In this document: piece after piece, positions 14,772-21,389 of the stretch | How positions within the stretch are numbered: the stretch's first letter is position 1 | Layout of the letters: each line of letters starts with the position of its first letter | DNA from: Solirubrobacter ginsenosidimutans | Lineage (GTDB): Bacteria; Actinomycetota; Thermoleophilia; Solirubrobacterales; Solirubrobacteraceae | Assembly (NCBI RefSeq): GCF_027587205.1 | Contig: NZ_JAPDOD010000079.1 | Coordinates: 1-32,057 of the forward strand | Direction: 5' to 3' | DNA length: 32,057 nucleotides | Translations under genes and position numbers: made by a program | The notes under the pieces: model-generated | What the model was told of the DNA's origin: nothing | The model's database searches: none | Seen by the model: the letters and a program-made list of their open reading frames with translations, nothing else

Positions 14772-16204
14772 GCGACCGCCTCCAGCGCGACCTCTGCCGG
14801 GAGCGGCTCGGTCGAGGCCTTGGCGCGGCGCTCGATCGTGGTCAGGACGATCGTGGGGAGGAGGGCGACGAGGCTGATGCCGAGCACCCAGTAGTAGGTG
14901 GTGCCGAACGCGTCCGCGACGCCCGCCGCCGACGGGGTGGCCAGGCCGCTGATGCCGCTCTGCAGGACGACGGTGAGGATCGCGGTGCCGATCGAGCCGC
15001 CGACCCGCTGCAGGACGTTCAGCTGCGGCGTGGCGTCATTGATCTGGTCGGGGCGCAGGACGGAGTAGGCGGCGGTCATCGACGGCATCATCGACATGCC
15101 GATGCCGAACCCGCGGACGATCATCGCGGCCGAGATCACCACGAAGCTCGTGTTGGCCTCGATCAGGACGAACGGGATCGTGGCGACGATCGTGATCGTG
15201 CCGCCGATCAGCGAGGTCAGGCCACCGCCGAAGCGCTCGGTCACGCGGCCCGAGAGCGCCATCGCCATGGCGGCGCCGATGCCCTGCGGAGCGAGCAGCA
15301 GGCCGGTGTGGACGGCGTCCTCACCGCGGACGAGCTGGAAGTACAGCGGCATCAGGACCATCGCGCCGAACAGCGCGGCGCCGAGCGCGGTCATCGTCAC
15401 CGAGGCTGCGGCAAAGGCCTTGTTGGCGTAAAGACGCACGTCCAGGAGCGGATTGTCGATTCGCAGCGCGCGGACGACGAAGGTCGCGACGAGACCGATG
15501 CCGAGGAGGAACGGGACCATGACCTGGTCGGCGAGCAGGCTGCCGGCGGTGCCGGACTCGGCGAGGCCGTAGGTGATGCCGACGAGGCCGGTGGCGACGA
15601 GCGCGAGGCCGGTGGCGTCGAGCTTGCCGGCCTTGACCGGGTCGGCGACATCGCGCGGGAGGAGCCGCATGGCGGCGATCACGGCCGCGATGCCGATGGG
15701 GAGGTTGACGAAGAAGATCCACTGCCAGCCGGCGTTGTCGAGCAGCAGGCCGCCGAGCGTGGGGCCGAAGACGGGGGCGAGGATGATCGGGACGCCGATC
15801 GCGCTCATCACGCGGGCCATGTTCTTCGGGCCGGCGGCGCGGACGAGGATCATCTGGCCGATCGGCAGCAGCATGCCGCCGCCCAGGCCCTGGAGCACGC
15901 GCGCGGCGATCAGCGACTGGGCCGACCAGGCGAATCCACAGAGCGCCGAGCCCGCGGTGAAGAGGATGAGCGAGACGACATAGAGGCGGCGGGCGCCGAA
16001 GCGGGCGGCGGCCCAGCCGGTGACCGGGATCACGGCCGCGAGCGCGAGCATGTAGCCCGTGATCACCCATTGGATGCCGTCCAGCGGGGTGTTGAGGTCC
16101 TTTGAGAGGGTGTCGAGGGCGACGTTGACGATCGTCGTGTCGAGCACGGACATGATCGCGCCCAGGATCACCACGATCGCTATGCGCCAGAGTCGGGGAG
16201 TCAT
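14768..16204 (-). CDS. MFS drug:H+ antiporter, DHA2 (EmrB/QacA) type
   Basis: The 478-residue integral membrane exporter shows about 14 hydrophobic spans, the DHA2 layout. Signature motifs are in order: LDTTIVNVAL in span 1 (motif D1), GWAAARFGARRLY in loop 2-3 (motif A), RVLQGLGGGMLLPIGQ (motif B), and GPTLGGLLLDNAGWQWIFFVNLPIG (motif C, typical of antiporters). Substrates of this family are hydrophobic drugs and cations; none can be specified. I place the start at ATG 16204 (MTPRLWRIAIVV) because AAAGGA lies about ten bases upstream, while a more upstream in-frame ATG adds 18 atypical residues. Divergent from ispG and followed by a MarR regulator overlapping its stop. Confidence 0.92.
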   Translation of the reverse strand: MTPRLWRIAIVVILGAIMSVLDTTIVNVALDTLSKDLNTPLDGIQWVITGYMLALAAVIPVTGWAAARFGARRLYVVSLILFTAGSALCGFAWSAQSLIAARVLQGLGGGMLLPIGQMILVRAAGPKNMARVMSAIGVPIILAPVFGPTLGGLLLDNAGWQWIFFVNLPIGIAAVIAAMRLLPRDVADPVKAGKLDATGLALVATGLVGITYGLAESGTAGSLLADQVMVPFLLGIGLVATFVVRALRIDNPLLDVRLYANKAFAAASVTMTALGAALFGAMVLMPLYFQLVRGEDAVHTGLLLAPQGIGAAMAMALSGRVTERFGGGLTSLIGGTITIVATIPFVLIEANTSFVVISAAMIVRGFGIGMSMMPSMTAAYSVLRPDQINDATPQLNVLQRVGGSIGTAILTVVLQSGISGLATPSAAGVADAFGTTYYWVLGISLVALLPTIVLTTIERRAKASTEPLPAEVALEAVA

Positions 16205-16218
16205 TGTGTCTGCATCCT

Positions 16219-16244
16219 TTCGATACCAAAAGTTTAGCATCGAA
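16219..16244. promoter_or_regulatory. Candidate MarR operator between the exporter and ispG
   Basis: TTCGAT (16219-16224) and ATCGAA (16239-16244) form an inverted repeat with a 14-bp centre, inside an AT-rich patch (about 16215-16270) that contrasts with the GC-rich surroundings. It starts 15 bases before the exporter ATG, so a bound repressor would block transcription. Confidence 0.4.
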
Positions 16245-16289
16245 TGTTTCGGCGTCAAGACATTTACACTTGAGCGCCTGCCCCACCTC

Positions 16290-16295
16290 TAGACT
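16290..16295 (+). promoter_or_regulatory. Candidate -10 box for ispG
   Basis: TAGACT ends nine bases before ATG 16305. No ribosome site is visible between them. The -35 is unclear (TTTACA at 16263-16268 is 21 bp away). Confidence 0.45.
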
Positions 16296-16304
16296 GGCTG
16301 TCCA

Positions 16305-17546
16305 ATGGCTTCGCAGCGCTCAGTGAACGTCGGAGGCGTGCAGATCGGCGGCGGCGCCCCGGTCGTGGTGCAGACCATGACCAAGACCGAGACCGCCAAT
16401 CTGCAGGCGACGATGGACCAGATCCGTCGCGTGGCCGAGGCGGGCGCGGACATCGTGCGCGTGGCCGTCCCGCGCGAGAAGGACATCGAGGCGCTCAAGA
16501 CGATCGTCGTCGAGTCCCCGATCCCGGTGATCGCCGACATCCACTTCAACCACACGCTGGCGCTGAAGGCGATCGACGCGGGCGCCCACTGCATCCGCCT
16601 GAACCCGGGCAACATCGGCGGGCCCGACAAGGTCGCCGAGGTCGCCGCCCGCGCCCGCGCCGCCGGCACGCCGATGCGCATCGGCGTCAACTCCGGCTCG
16701 CTGCCCAAGCACCTCGCCGAGCTCGAGTTCGAGAACCCCGTCGAGGCCCTGGTGACCGCCGGCGTCGAGTTCGTCGAGCTGATGGAGCGCCTGGACTTCA
16801 CCGACTTCAAGGTCTCGATCAAGTCGACCAACGTGCCGAACACGATCGCCGCCAACCGGCTGCTGAGCGAGCGGATCCCGTACCCGCTGCACCTCGGGAT
16901 CACCGAGGCCGGGACGAAGTGGTCGGGCTCGCTGAAGTCCGCCGTCGGGCTCGGCACGCTGCTGGCCGACGGCATCGGCGACACGATCCGCATCTCCCTC
17001 TCGACGTTCCACGCCGAGGAAGAGGTCAAGGTCGCCTGGGAGATCCTCAAGGCGCTCAAGTTGCGCGAGCGCGGCCCGGTCCTGATCGCCTGCCCCACGT
17101 GCGGGCGCCTGCAGTTCGACATGGACTCGGTCGTCGCCGAGGTCGAGCGCCGCCTGGAGGCCTACGACGATCCGATCGAGGTCTCGGTCCTGGGTTGCGC
17201 CGTCAACGGCATCGGCGAGGCCCGCCACGCCGACTTCGGCATCACGGGCGCCAAGGACATGGGGATGATCTACTCCAAGGGCGAGCCGATCAAGAAGGTC
17301 GCCACCGAGCAGCTCGTCGACGAGCTCTTCATCGAGATCGACAAGTACTACGCCGCCGGCAGGACGGTGGAGCGCGATGCCACCGCCGCCGCCGAGGCCG
17401 CGGCGTGGCTCGCCGAGGAAGAGGACGCGACGGCGATGACGCCCGAGCGGTTGGCGATGCTCGAGGCCGAGAAGGCCAAGGCTGACGCCGACGCGATCGA
17501 CGAGGCTTTGTCACCGGTCGCGGGTCGCCGCTTCACCCGCGCCTGA
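16305..17546 (+). CDS. ispG: 4-hydroxy-3-methylbut-2-en-1-yl diphosphate synthase (GcpE)
   Basis: IspG carries out the reductive ring opening of MEcPP to HMBPP in the MEP pathway, using a 4Fe-4S cluster. The 413-residue product has the TIM-barrel start (QTMTKTET, DIVRVAVPREKD, ADIHFN, RLNPGNIG). The iron-sulfur domain follows with Cys263, Cys266 (CPTC), Cys298 (LGCAVNGIGE) and cluster ligand Glu305. It ends in an extra about 55-residue Ala/Glu-rich tail after the catalytic domain, beyond the normal end near residue 355. The ATG has a TAGACT box nine bases upstream and no ribosome site. ispG usually follows rseP; here an acyl-CoA ligase, a chemoreceptor and an exporter pair come between. Confidence 0.97.
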   Translation: MASQRSVNVGGVQIGGGAPVVVQTMTKTETANLQATMDQIRRVAEAGADIVRVAVPREKDIEALKTIVVESPIPVIADIHFNHTLALKAIDAGAHCIRLNPGNIGGPDKVAEVAARARAAGTPMRIGVNSGSLPKHLAELEFENPVEALVTAGVEFVELMERLDFTDFKVSIKSTNVPNTIAANRLLSERIPYPLHLGITEAGTKWSGSLKSAVGLGTLLADGIGDTIRISLSTFHAEEEVKVAWEILKALKLRERGPVLIACPTCGRLQFDMDSVVAEVERRLEAYDDPIEVSVLGCAVNGIGEARHADFGITGAKDMGMIYSKGEPIKKVATEQLVDELFIEIDKYYAAGRTVERDATAAAEAAAWLAEEEDATAMTPERLAMLEAEKAKADADAIDEALSPVAGRRFTRA

Positions 17547-17687
17547 CCCTCTGGGGACGAACGTCAACTGCTCCGGGTGGGGGAGGGGGAGTGGCGAGCC
17601 CCCGTCCCGGGCTTCCGTGGGTCCGCCGCTCGGCTCGGCTCTGTTGGCTCGAATTGTCGTGCCGGGGCACCGAAAGTTACGGGCTAC

Positions 17688-17722
17688 GGAGAAGGAAAGT
17701 GTGTCCCTCGCACGCCTTCTCC
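17688..17722 (+). other. Composite hairpin, possible structured RNA
   Basis: GGAGAAGG (17688-17695) pairs perfectly with CCTTCTCC (17715-17722). Inside it GTGTG (17699-17703) pairs with CGCAC (17709-17713) with one G-U pair, around a TCCCT loop. It is about 140 bases after the ispG stop. Confidence 0.5.
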
Positions 17723-17806
17723 CGGTCGCCGTGGTCGACCGTGCGCGTTTGGCGGTCAGGTCGCCGTTTTCGATCAGGGTCGCACTGTTCGAGCTGGCGC
17801 GTTGGT

Positions 17807-17857
17807 GGGGGTGATGTACAAATGAGTCCTCACAGGACCCGTTTGTACATCACCCCC
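17807..17857. terminator. Long near-perfect hairpin between convergent genes
   Basis: The outer 16 bases (17807-17822, GGGGGTGATGTACAAA) are perfectly complementary to 17842-17857. Inside, one G-U pair, one G-C pair and one A-C mismatch lead to a 5-bp GTCCT/AGGAC stem closed by a 3-nt CAC loop. Both ispG (+) and the Asp-box gene (-) run towards it. It could be a bidirectional terminator or a copy of a dispersed palindromic repeat. Confidence 0.7.
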
Positions 17858-17929
17858 TCGCAACCCGCTCCCGCGGGGTGACCGGCGTGCGTGAGAACGC
17901 GCTTTCTGTCTCCGTGGCCCGTAAGGACG

Positions 17930-19126
17930 CTAGCGCCCGCAGGTCGGCCGGTTCGGGCCCTTGCGGATCGGGTGGTACTTGCCCTTGGCCTGCTTGAGCG
18001 GGATCGCCCAGGCGCGGCCCGACGCGTCGGTCCACGTCGCGAAGCCGCGGCCGTCCGCGGCGGCGACCGCCGCGGCGCCCGAGGGCATGCGTGACTTCGA
18101 GCGGGTGAAGTAGAGGATCGTGGTGCGGCCGAACCAGGACGAGGACTTCGTCGAGGTTCGGGCGTACATGACGCAGCCGAGCCCGCCGTAGTCGGCGTTG
18201 GACGCGACGATGTGCAGGCGCCCGTTCGCGTCCTCGGAGAGGTCTGACTGCGCGAAGATCTGCTCGTCGGCCAGCGCGCCCCGCGCCGCGCGCCAGCGCA
18301 GCCGCTTGGTGTCGAACGAGCGGATCGAGGCAGGCGGGAGGTCCAGGAGCTTCTGGCCGTTGCTGCCGTTGCGGTGCAGCAGGAACACGCCCCGCGGGCC
18401 GGTGACGAGCTGGGCGCCACGGACGCCGTCGAGCACGCCGTGCGTGGGCCACGCGTTGACGTCCAGCGGGTCGCCGCCGTTGAAGACGCGCCAGCCGGTC
18501 GTGTCCTCCAGCGACGAGTGGATCAGGAGCATGCGGCCGTCGGGGAAGGTCGCCAGCTTCGCCGCGGAGGGCGTTTGGCCCGTGTCGTCGATGTCGAGCA
18601 CGCGCGGATCCGGCCCGGCGAACGGCGCGCGGCGCAGCAGGGCCTGGTTGCCCTGGAGTTGCAGCAGCAGGACCGCTTGACCGTCCGGCGAGAGGATCCC
18701 GGCGAACGACTCGTCGATCCCCGAGGCGAGGATCGCCGGCGGCGAGAACGTCGCCCCGTTGTCGCTCGAGAAGCTCGCCCACAGCCGCCCGCCCTGCCGG
18801 CTGAGCGGCGCGCCGTCCTCGTCGTCGTCGGTCTGCAGCGCGATCAGCACGCCGTCGGCGCGGCGCAGCAGCTTGTAGGTCTCGGCGTGCTTGCCGATCG
18901 GCAGCGCGGTGCGGACGTCGCACGCCCGCTTCCCACGGGGCAACCGGCAATAGACGATGCCGTCGTCCGGCGTGCTGCGGAAGACCATGTGCCCCGTGCC
19001 CGCGGGGTCGACGACCAGCCACGGCGCGCTGCCCGCGCCAAGGGCGACCGGCGAGGCGGCCTGAGCCGGTGCGACGACGAGCAGCGCGGCGAACACGGCC
19101 AGGATGAGGATGCGGGTGCGGTTCAT
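17930..19126 (-). CDS. Secreted Asp-box (sialidase-like, probable beta-propeller) protein
   Basis: The 398-residue product begins with a clear signal peptide (MNRTRILILAVFAALLVVAPAQAAS, cleavage likely after AQA near residue 24). The mature part alternates short beta-strand-like stretches and contains one good Asp-box, SSDNGATF (S-x-D-x-G-x-T-F), as in BNR/sialidase propellers, plus degenerate repeats such as SEDANGRLHIV and AADGRGFATWTDASGRAW. No sialidase arginine triad is evident, so a binding or structural role is as likely as hydrolysis. ATG 19126 overlaps the methyltransferase TGA (19123-19126, ATGA). It is the last gene of a coupled - strand operon with two secreted hydrolases. Confidence 0.8.
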   Translation of the reverse strand: MNRTRILILAVFAALLVVAPAQAASPVALGAGSAPWLVVDPAGTGHMVFRSTPDDGIVYCRLPRGKRACDVRTALPIGKHAETYKLLRRADGVLIALQTDDDEDGAPLSRQGGRLWASFSSDNGATFSPPAILASGIDESFAGILSPDGQAVLLLQLQGNQALLRRAPFAGPDPRVLDIDDTGQTPSAAKLATFPDGRMLLIHSSLEDTTGWRVFNGGDPLDVNAWPTHGVLDGVRGAQLVTGPRGVFLLHRNGSNGQKLLDLPPASIRSFDTKRLRWRAARGALADEQIFAQSDLSEDANGRLHIVASNADYGGLGCVMYARTSTKSSSWFGRTTILYFTRSKSRMPSGAAAVAAADGRGFATWTDASGRAWAIPLKQAKGKYHPIRKGPNRPTCGR

Positions 19127-19881
19127 CGGTGCTCCGTCAGTACTGCGTAGTGCACGGTGAAGAACTTCTCGCCCCCCTCCGGGGCGATCTTCCAGACGGC
19201 CGCCCGCACGGCCCACTTCGCGGCGGCCTTCGCCCGCGCGAAGGACCCTTCGGCGAAGAAGGCGTGGTGCTCACGCGGGAGCGGGTCGCTGAGCTCGCCG
19301 ACCACCCGCAGACCCGCACCGGTGACGAGCGCGCGGACGTCGCCGCGGCTGAACGCGTGCAGGTGGCCGATGCGCTCGGCCTCCGCCCGCTTGGCCGGCC
19401 GCGCCGCGGACCGGTTGTCCTCCAGCGGCACCTCGACCAGCACGTGCCGCGCGACCCGCGCGGCCTCGGCCAGCAGCGGCGCGGGATCGGGCACGTGCTC
19501 GAGCACGTGCGAGAGCACCGCCAGGTCGTACTCCCCGTCGGCCGCCGGGATGCGCGCGCCGTCGTAGGCCTCGAGCCGGCCGGCGCGCGGGATGCCGCGA
19601 CCGCGCGCCAGCTCGATCGCCGGCGGCGAGAGCTCGAAGCCGTCGAACGTCGCCGAGCCCCACACACCCGCGAGCTCGAGCAGCAGCGAACCGTCACCGC
19701 AGCCGATCTCCACCACCCGCTCCGGAACGAGACCGGAGCGCAAGCACAGCGCGCGGGCGTGGGCCGCCTTGGTCCGCGCGCCCAGGGCACGCCAGCGCCC
19801 CATCCGCATGCCCGCCTCGTGATCGGCCAGCGAGTATCCCGCGGTGTAGAACGCCGTGGGGTCGTCGGCCGCGCGCGTCAC
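19123..19881 (-). CDS. Class I SAM-dependent methyltransferase (type 11-like)
   Basis: The 252-residue protein has no signal peptide, so it acts in the cytoplasm. Motif I is VVEIGCGDGSLLLELAG, followed by FDGFELSPPAIELARGRG, an acidic second strand, and the motif IV/post-IV region YDLAVLSHVLEHVPDPAPLLAEAARVA. The C-terminal part (HLHAFSRGDVRALVTGAGLRVVGEL) is typical of methyltransferases in polysaccharide or antibiotic clusters. The acceptor is unknown. GTG 19881 overlaps the stop of the upstream hydrolase (GTGA, 19878-19881) and is in frame with TRAADDPTAFYTAGYSLADHE; longer upstream reading is coding sequence of the hydrolase in another frame. A cytoplasmic modifying enzyme between three secreted products suggests a nucleotide- or lipid-linked precursor as substrate. 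Confidence 0.88.
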   Translation of the reverse strand: MTRAADDPTAFYTAGYSLADHEAGMRMGRWRALGARTKAAHARALCLRSGLVPERVVEIGCGDGSLLLELAGVWGSATFDGFELSPPAIELARGRGIPRAGRLEAYDGARIPAADGEYDLAVLSHVLEHVPDPAPLLAEAARVARHVLVEVPLEDNRSAARPAKRAEAERIGHLHAFSRGDVRALVTGAGLRVVGELSDPLPREHHAFFAEGSFARAKAAAKWAVRAAVWKIAPEGGEKFFTVHYAVLTEHR

Positions 19882-21389
19882 AGGGCCGAACCCGCCCGCA
19901 TCTCGGTCTTCTCGGACTTCGACGGGTCCACGCTGCCGGAGGCCCGCGGGGCCGGTTGCAGCTCCGTCAGCGAAGGCGCCGGCGTCCAGCGATACCGATA
20001 GGACGCGCCCGTCTGGATCGTCAGGCGGTAGACCCAGGTGCCGTCGGCCGCGGTGGTCACGGGCGCGACGTCCGTGTAGTCGGCCGCGCCCTTGGGCTTG
20101 ATCTGGACCACGATCGTCCGGTCGGCGTCCGGGCGCACCTGTCCCCACAGCCGCACCGACTTCGCCTTGCCCTTACGCTCGATGATGAACGGCGCCGGGA
20201 ACGTGGAGAGCACCGGCTTGGGCTTGCCGTTGTTGAAGCGCAGGCCGGTCTGCCAGCCGGAATAGCGCTTGGTGCCGCCGCCGCGGTTGATCACCGGCTC
20301 GTCGTCCCACTGATAGAAGGACAACCCGCGCACCCGCTTGGACTTCCACGCGACGTACGCCGCCTGCTGCAGGTAGGTCGTCTGCTTGGCGAGGCTGATG
20401 CCGACCGCCTTGTCGGGCGGATTGGTCTGGTAGCCGAACTCCGTCAGGTGGATGTTCCCGCTGACTCGCAGCCGCTTGCGCGCGCGCAGCTTGTCGAGCA
20501 CGCTGAACAGCCGCGAGAGGTCGGCGAACTGCGCCTCGTCCGGATCCGGGTTCTTCTTGTCGGGCGCGTTGAGCAGCGGGTGCGGGTGGTAGCCGAACGA
20601 GTCCGCCTGCGGTGCCTTGAAGCCCTTGCAACGGCCCGTGTGGACCGACTTGTAGTGAGCGTCGACGCAGCCCATCTCGCGCATGAAGATCAGCGGCTTG
20701 ACGGGCGTGTTGGCGCTGATCGGCGGGTCGCCGATCGGCGCGAGCTCACCCATCACGACCTCCGAACCGGGATCGGCGGCGTGGATCACCGGCGTCGCGG
20801 CGCGCACCAGCGAGCGGTAGACGTGCGGGGAGACCGGCGTGCAGTTGCGCCGGCGGCTGTCGCACTGCCACTGCGGCTGCAGCCAGCCCTGCTGGTTGGG
20901 CTCGTTCCAGACCAGGTAGCGATCGACCTGCGAGCCGTAGCGGGTGGCGACCGCGCGGGCGAAGTCCGCGTAGTCCGACGCGCGCGGAATCCAGAGCGGG
21001 TTGTGCCTGCTCGGCTCGGTCGACGACCACAAGGGGCCGGGGCCCGTGATCGTGAGCATCGCCCGCATCCCGTTTGCGCGGACCATCGAGACCGCCGTGT
21101 CCAGCGCCCCCCAGTTGTAGCCCTTCGAGTCCGGGTCCTTCGCGTTGAAGCCCGACGGCTTGCGCACCGCGTCGGTCTGCGGCGCGATCTCCCACCAGCG
21201 GGCATGGATCCGGACGACGTCGACGCCCAGGTGACTCCAGTCGCTCACCGCGAACACGGCGAGCTGCGGGTTGTTGAGGAGCAGCCCCTCGTCCTCCATC
21301 CCGAGCTCGAAGTCGGCGGCGCGCGCCGGAGCGGCGGCGACGCCGAGCATCGCGCCGAGAACCGCGAGAAGGACGAGCGCGCGCCTCAC
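19878..21389 (-). CDS. Secreted clan-A-like glycoside hydrolase (cellulase-like), paralogue 1
   Basis: The 503-residue product has a signal peptide (about 1-24, ending PARA-ADF) and a TIM-barrel hydrolase domain (about 25-390). The acid/base glutamate is predicted at Glu163 in VWNEPNQQGW and the nucleophile at Glu317 in HLTEFGYQTN, the spacing and context expected of clan GH-A (GH5/GH39-like). A C-terminal beta-rich domain follows (about 400-475, with RLWGQVRPDADRTIVVQIKPKG and GASYRYRWTP). Cysteines 176, 183, 241 and 254 could form disulphides in the exported protein. GTG 21389 overlaps the TGA of the upstream paralogue (GTGA, 21386-21389). The substrate is unknown; the family is an assignment by motif only. 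Confidence 0.85.
   Translation of the reverse strand: MRRALVLLAVLGAMLGVAAAPARAADFELGMEDEGLLLNNPQLAVFAVSDWSHLGVDVVRIHARWWEIAPQTDAVRKPSGFNAKDPDSKGYNWGALDTAVSMVRANGMRAMLTITGPGPLWSSTEPSRHNPLWIPRASDYADFARAVATRYGSQVDRYLVWNEPNQQGWLQPQWQCDSRRRNCTPVSPHVYRSLVRAATPVIHAADPGSEVVMGELAPIGDPPISANTPVKPLIFMREMGCVDAHYKSVHTGRCKGFKAPQADSFGYHPHPLLNAPDKKNPDPDEAQFADLSRLFSVLDKLRARKRLRVSGNIHLTEFGYQTNPPDKAVGISLAKQTTYLQQAAYVAWKSKRVRGLSFYQWDDEPVINRGGGTKRYSGWQTGLRFNNGKPKPVLSTFPAPFIIERKGKAKSVRLWGQVRPDADRTIVVQIKPKGAADYTDVAPVTTAADGTWVYRLTIQTGASYRYRWTPAPSLTELQPAPRASGSVDPSKSEKTEMRAGSAL

Larger units (their letters stand above)
17547..17929. other. About 380 bp without a convincing gene, rich in inverted repeats
   Basis: Several frames stay open here for up to about 95 codons, but none has family-like sequence, a ribosome site or sensible codon use, so I call no protein. 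The stretch contains GGGGG/CCCCC runs near 17585-17605, a composite hairpin at 17688-17722, smaller inverted pairs around 17724-17757 (GGTCG/CGACC and GACCG/CGGTC) and the long hairpin at 17807-17857. It lies between the convergent ispG and Asp-box genes. No tRNA, RNase P, SRP RNA or tmRNA landmark was recognised. Confidence 0.6.

Noticed and set aside
17577..17881. Three overlapping open frames after ispG that could be small proteins
   Set aside because: They occupy different frames of the same DNA, have no ribosome site, no family-like pattern and run into a hairpin. Lack of stops is expected in GC-rich DNA.
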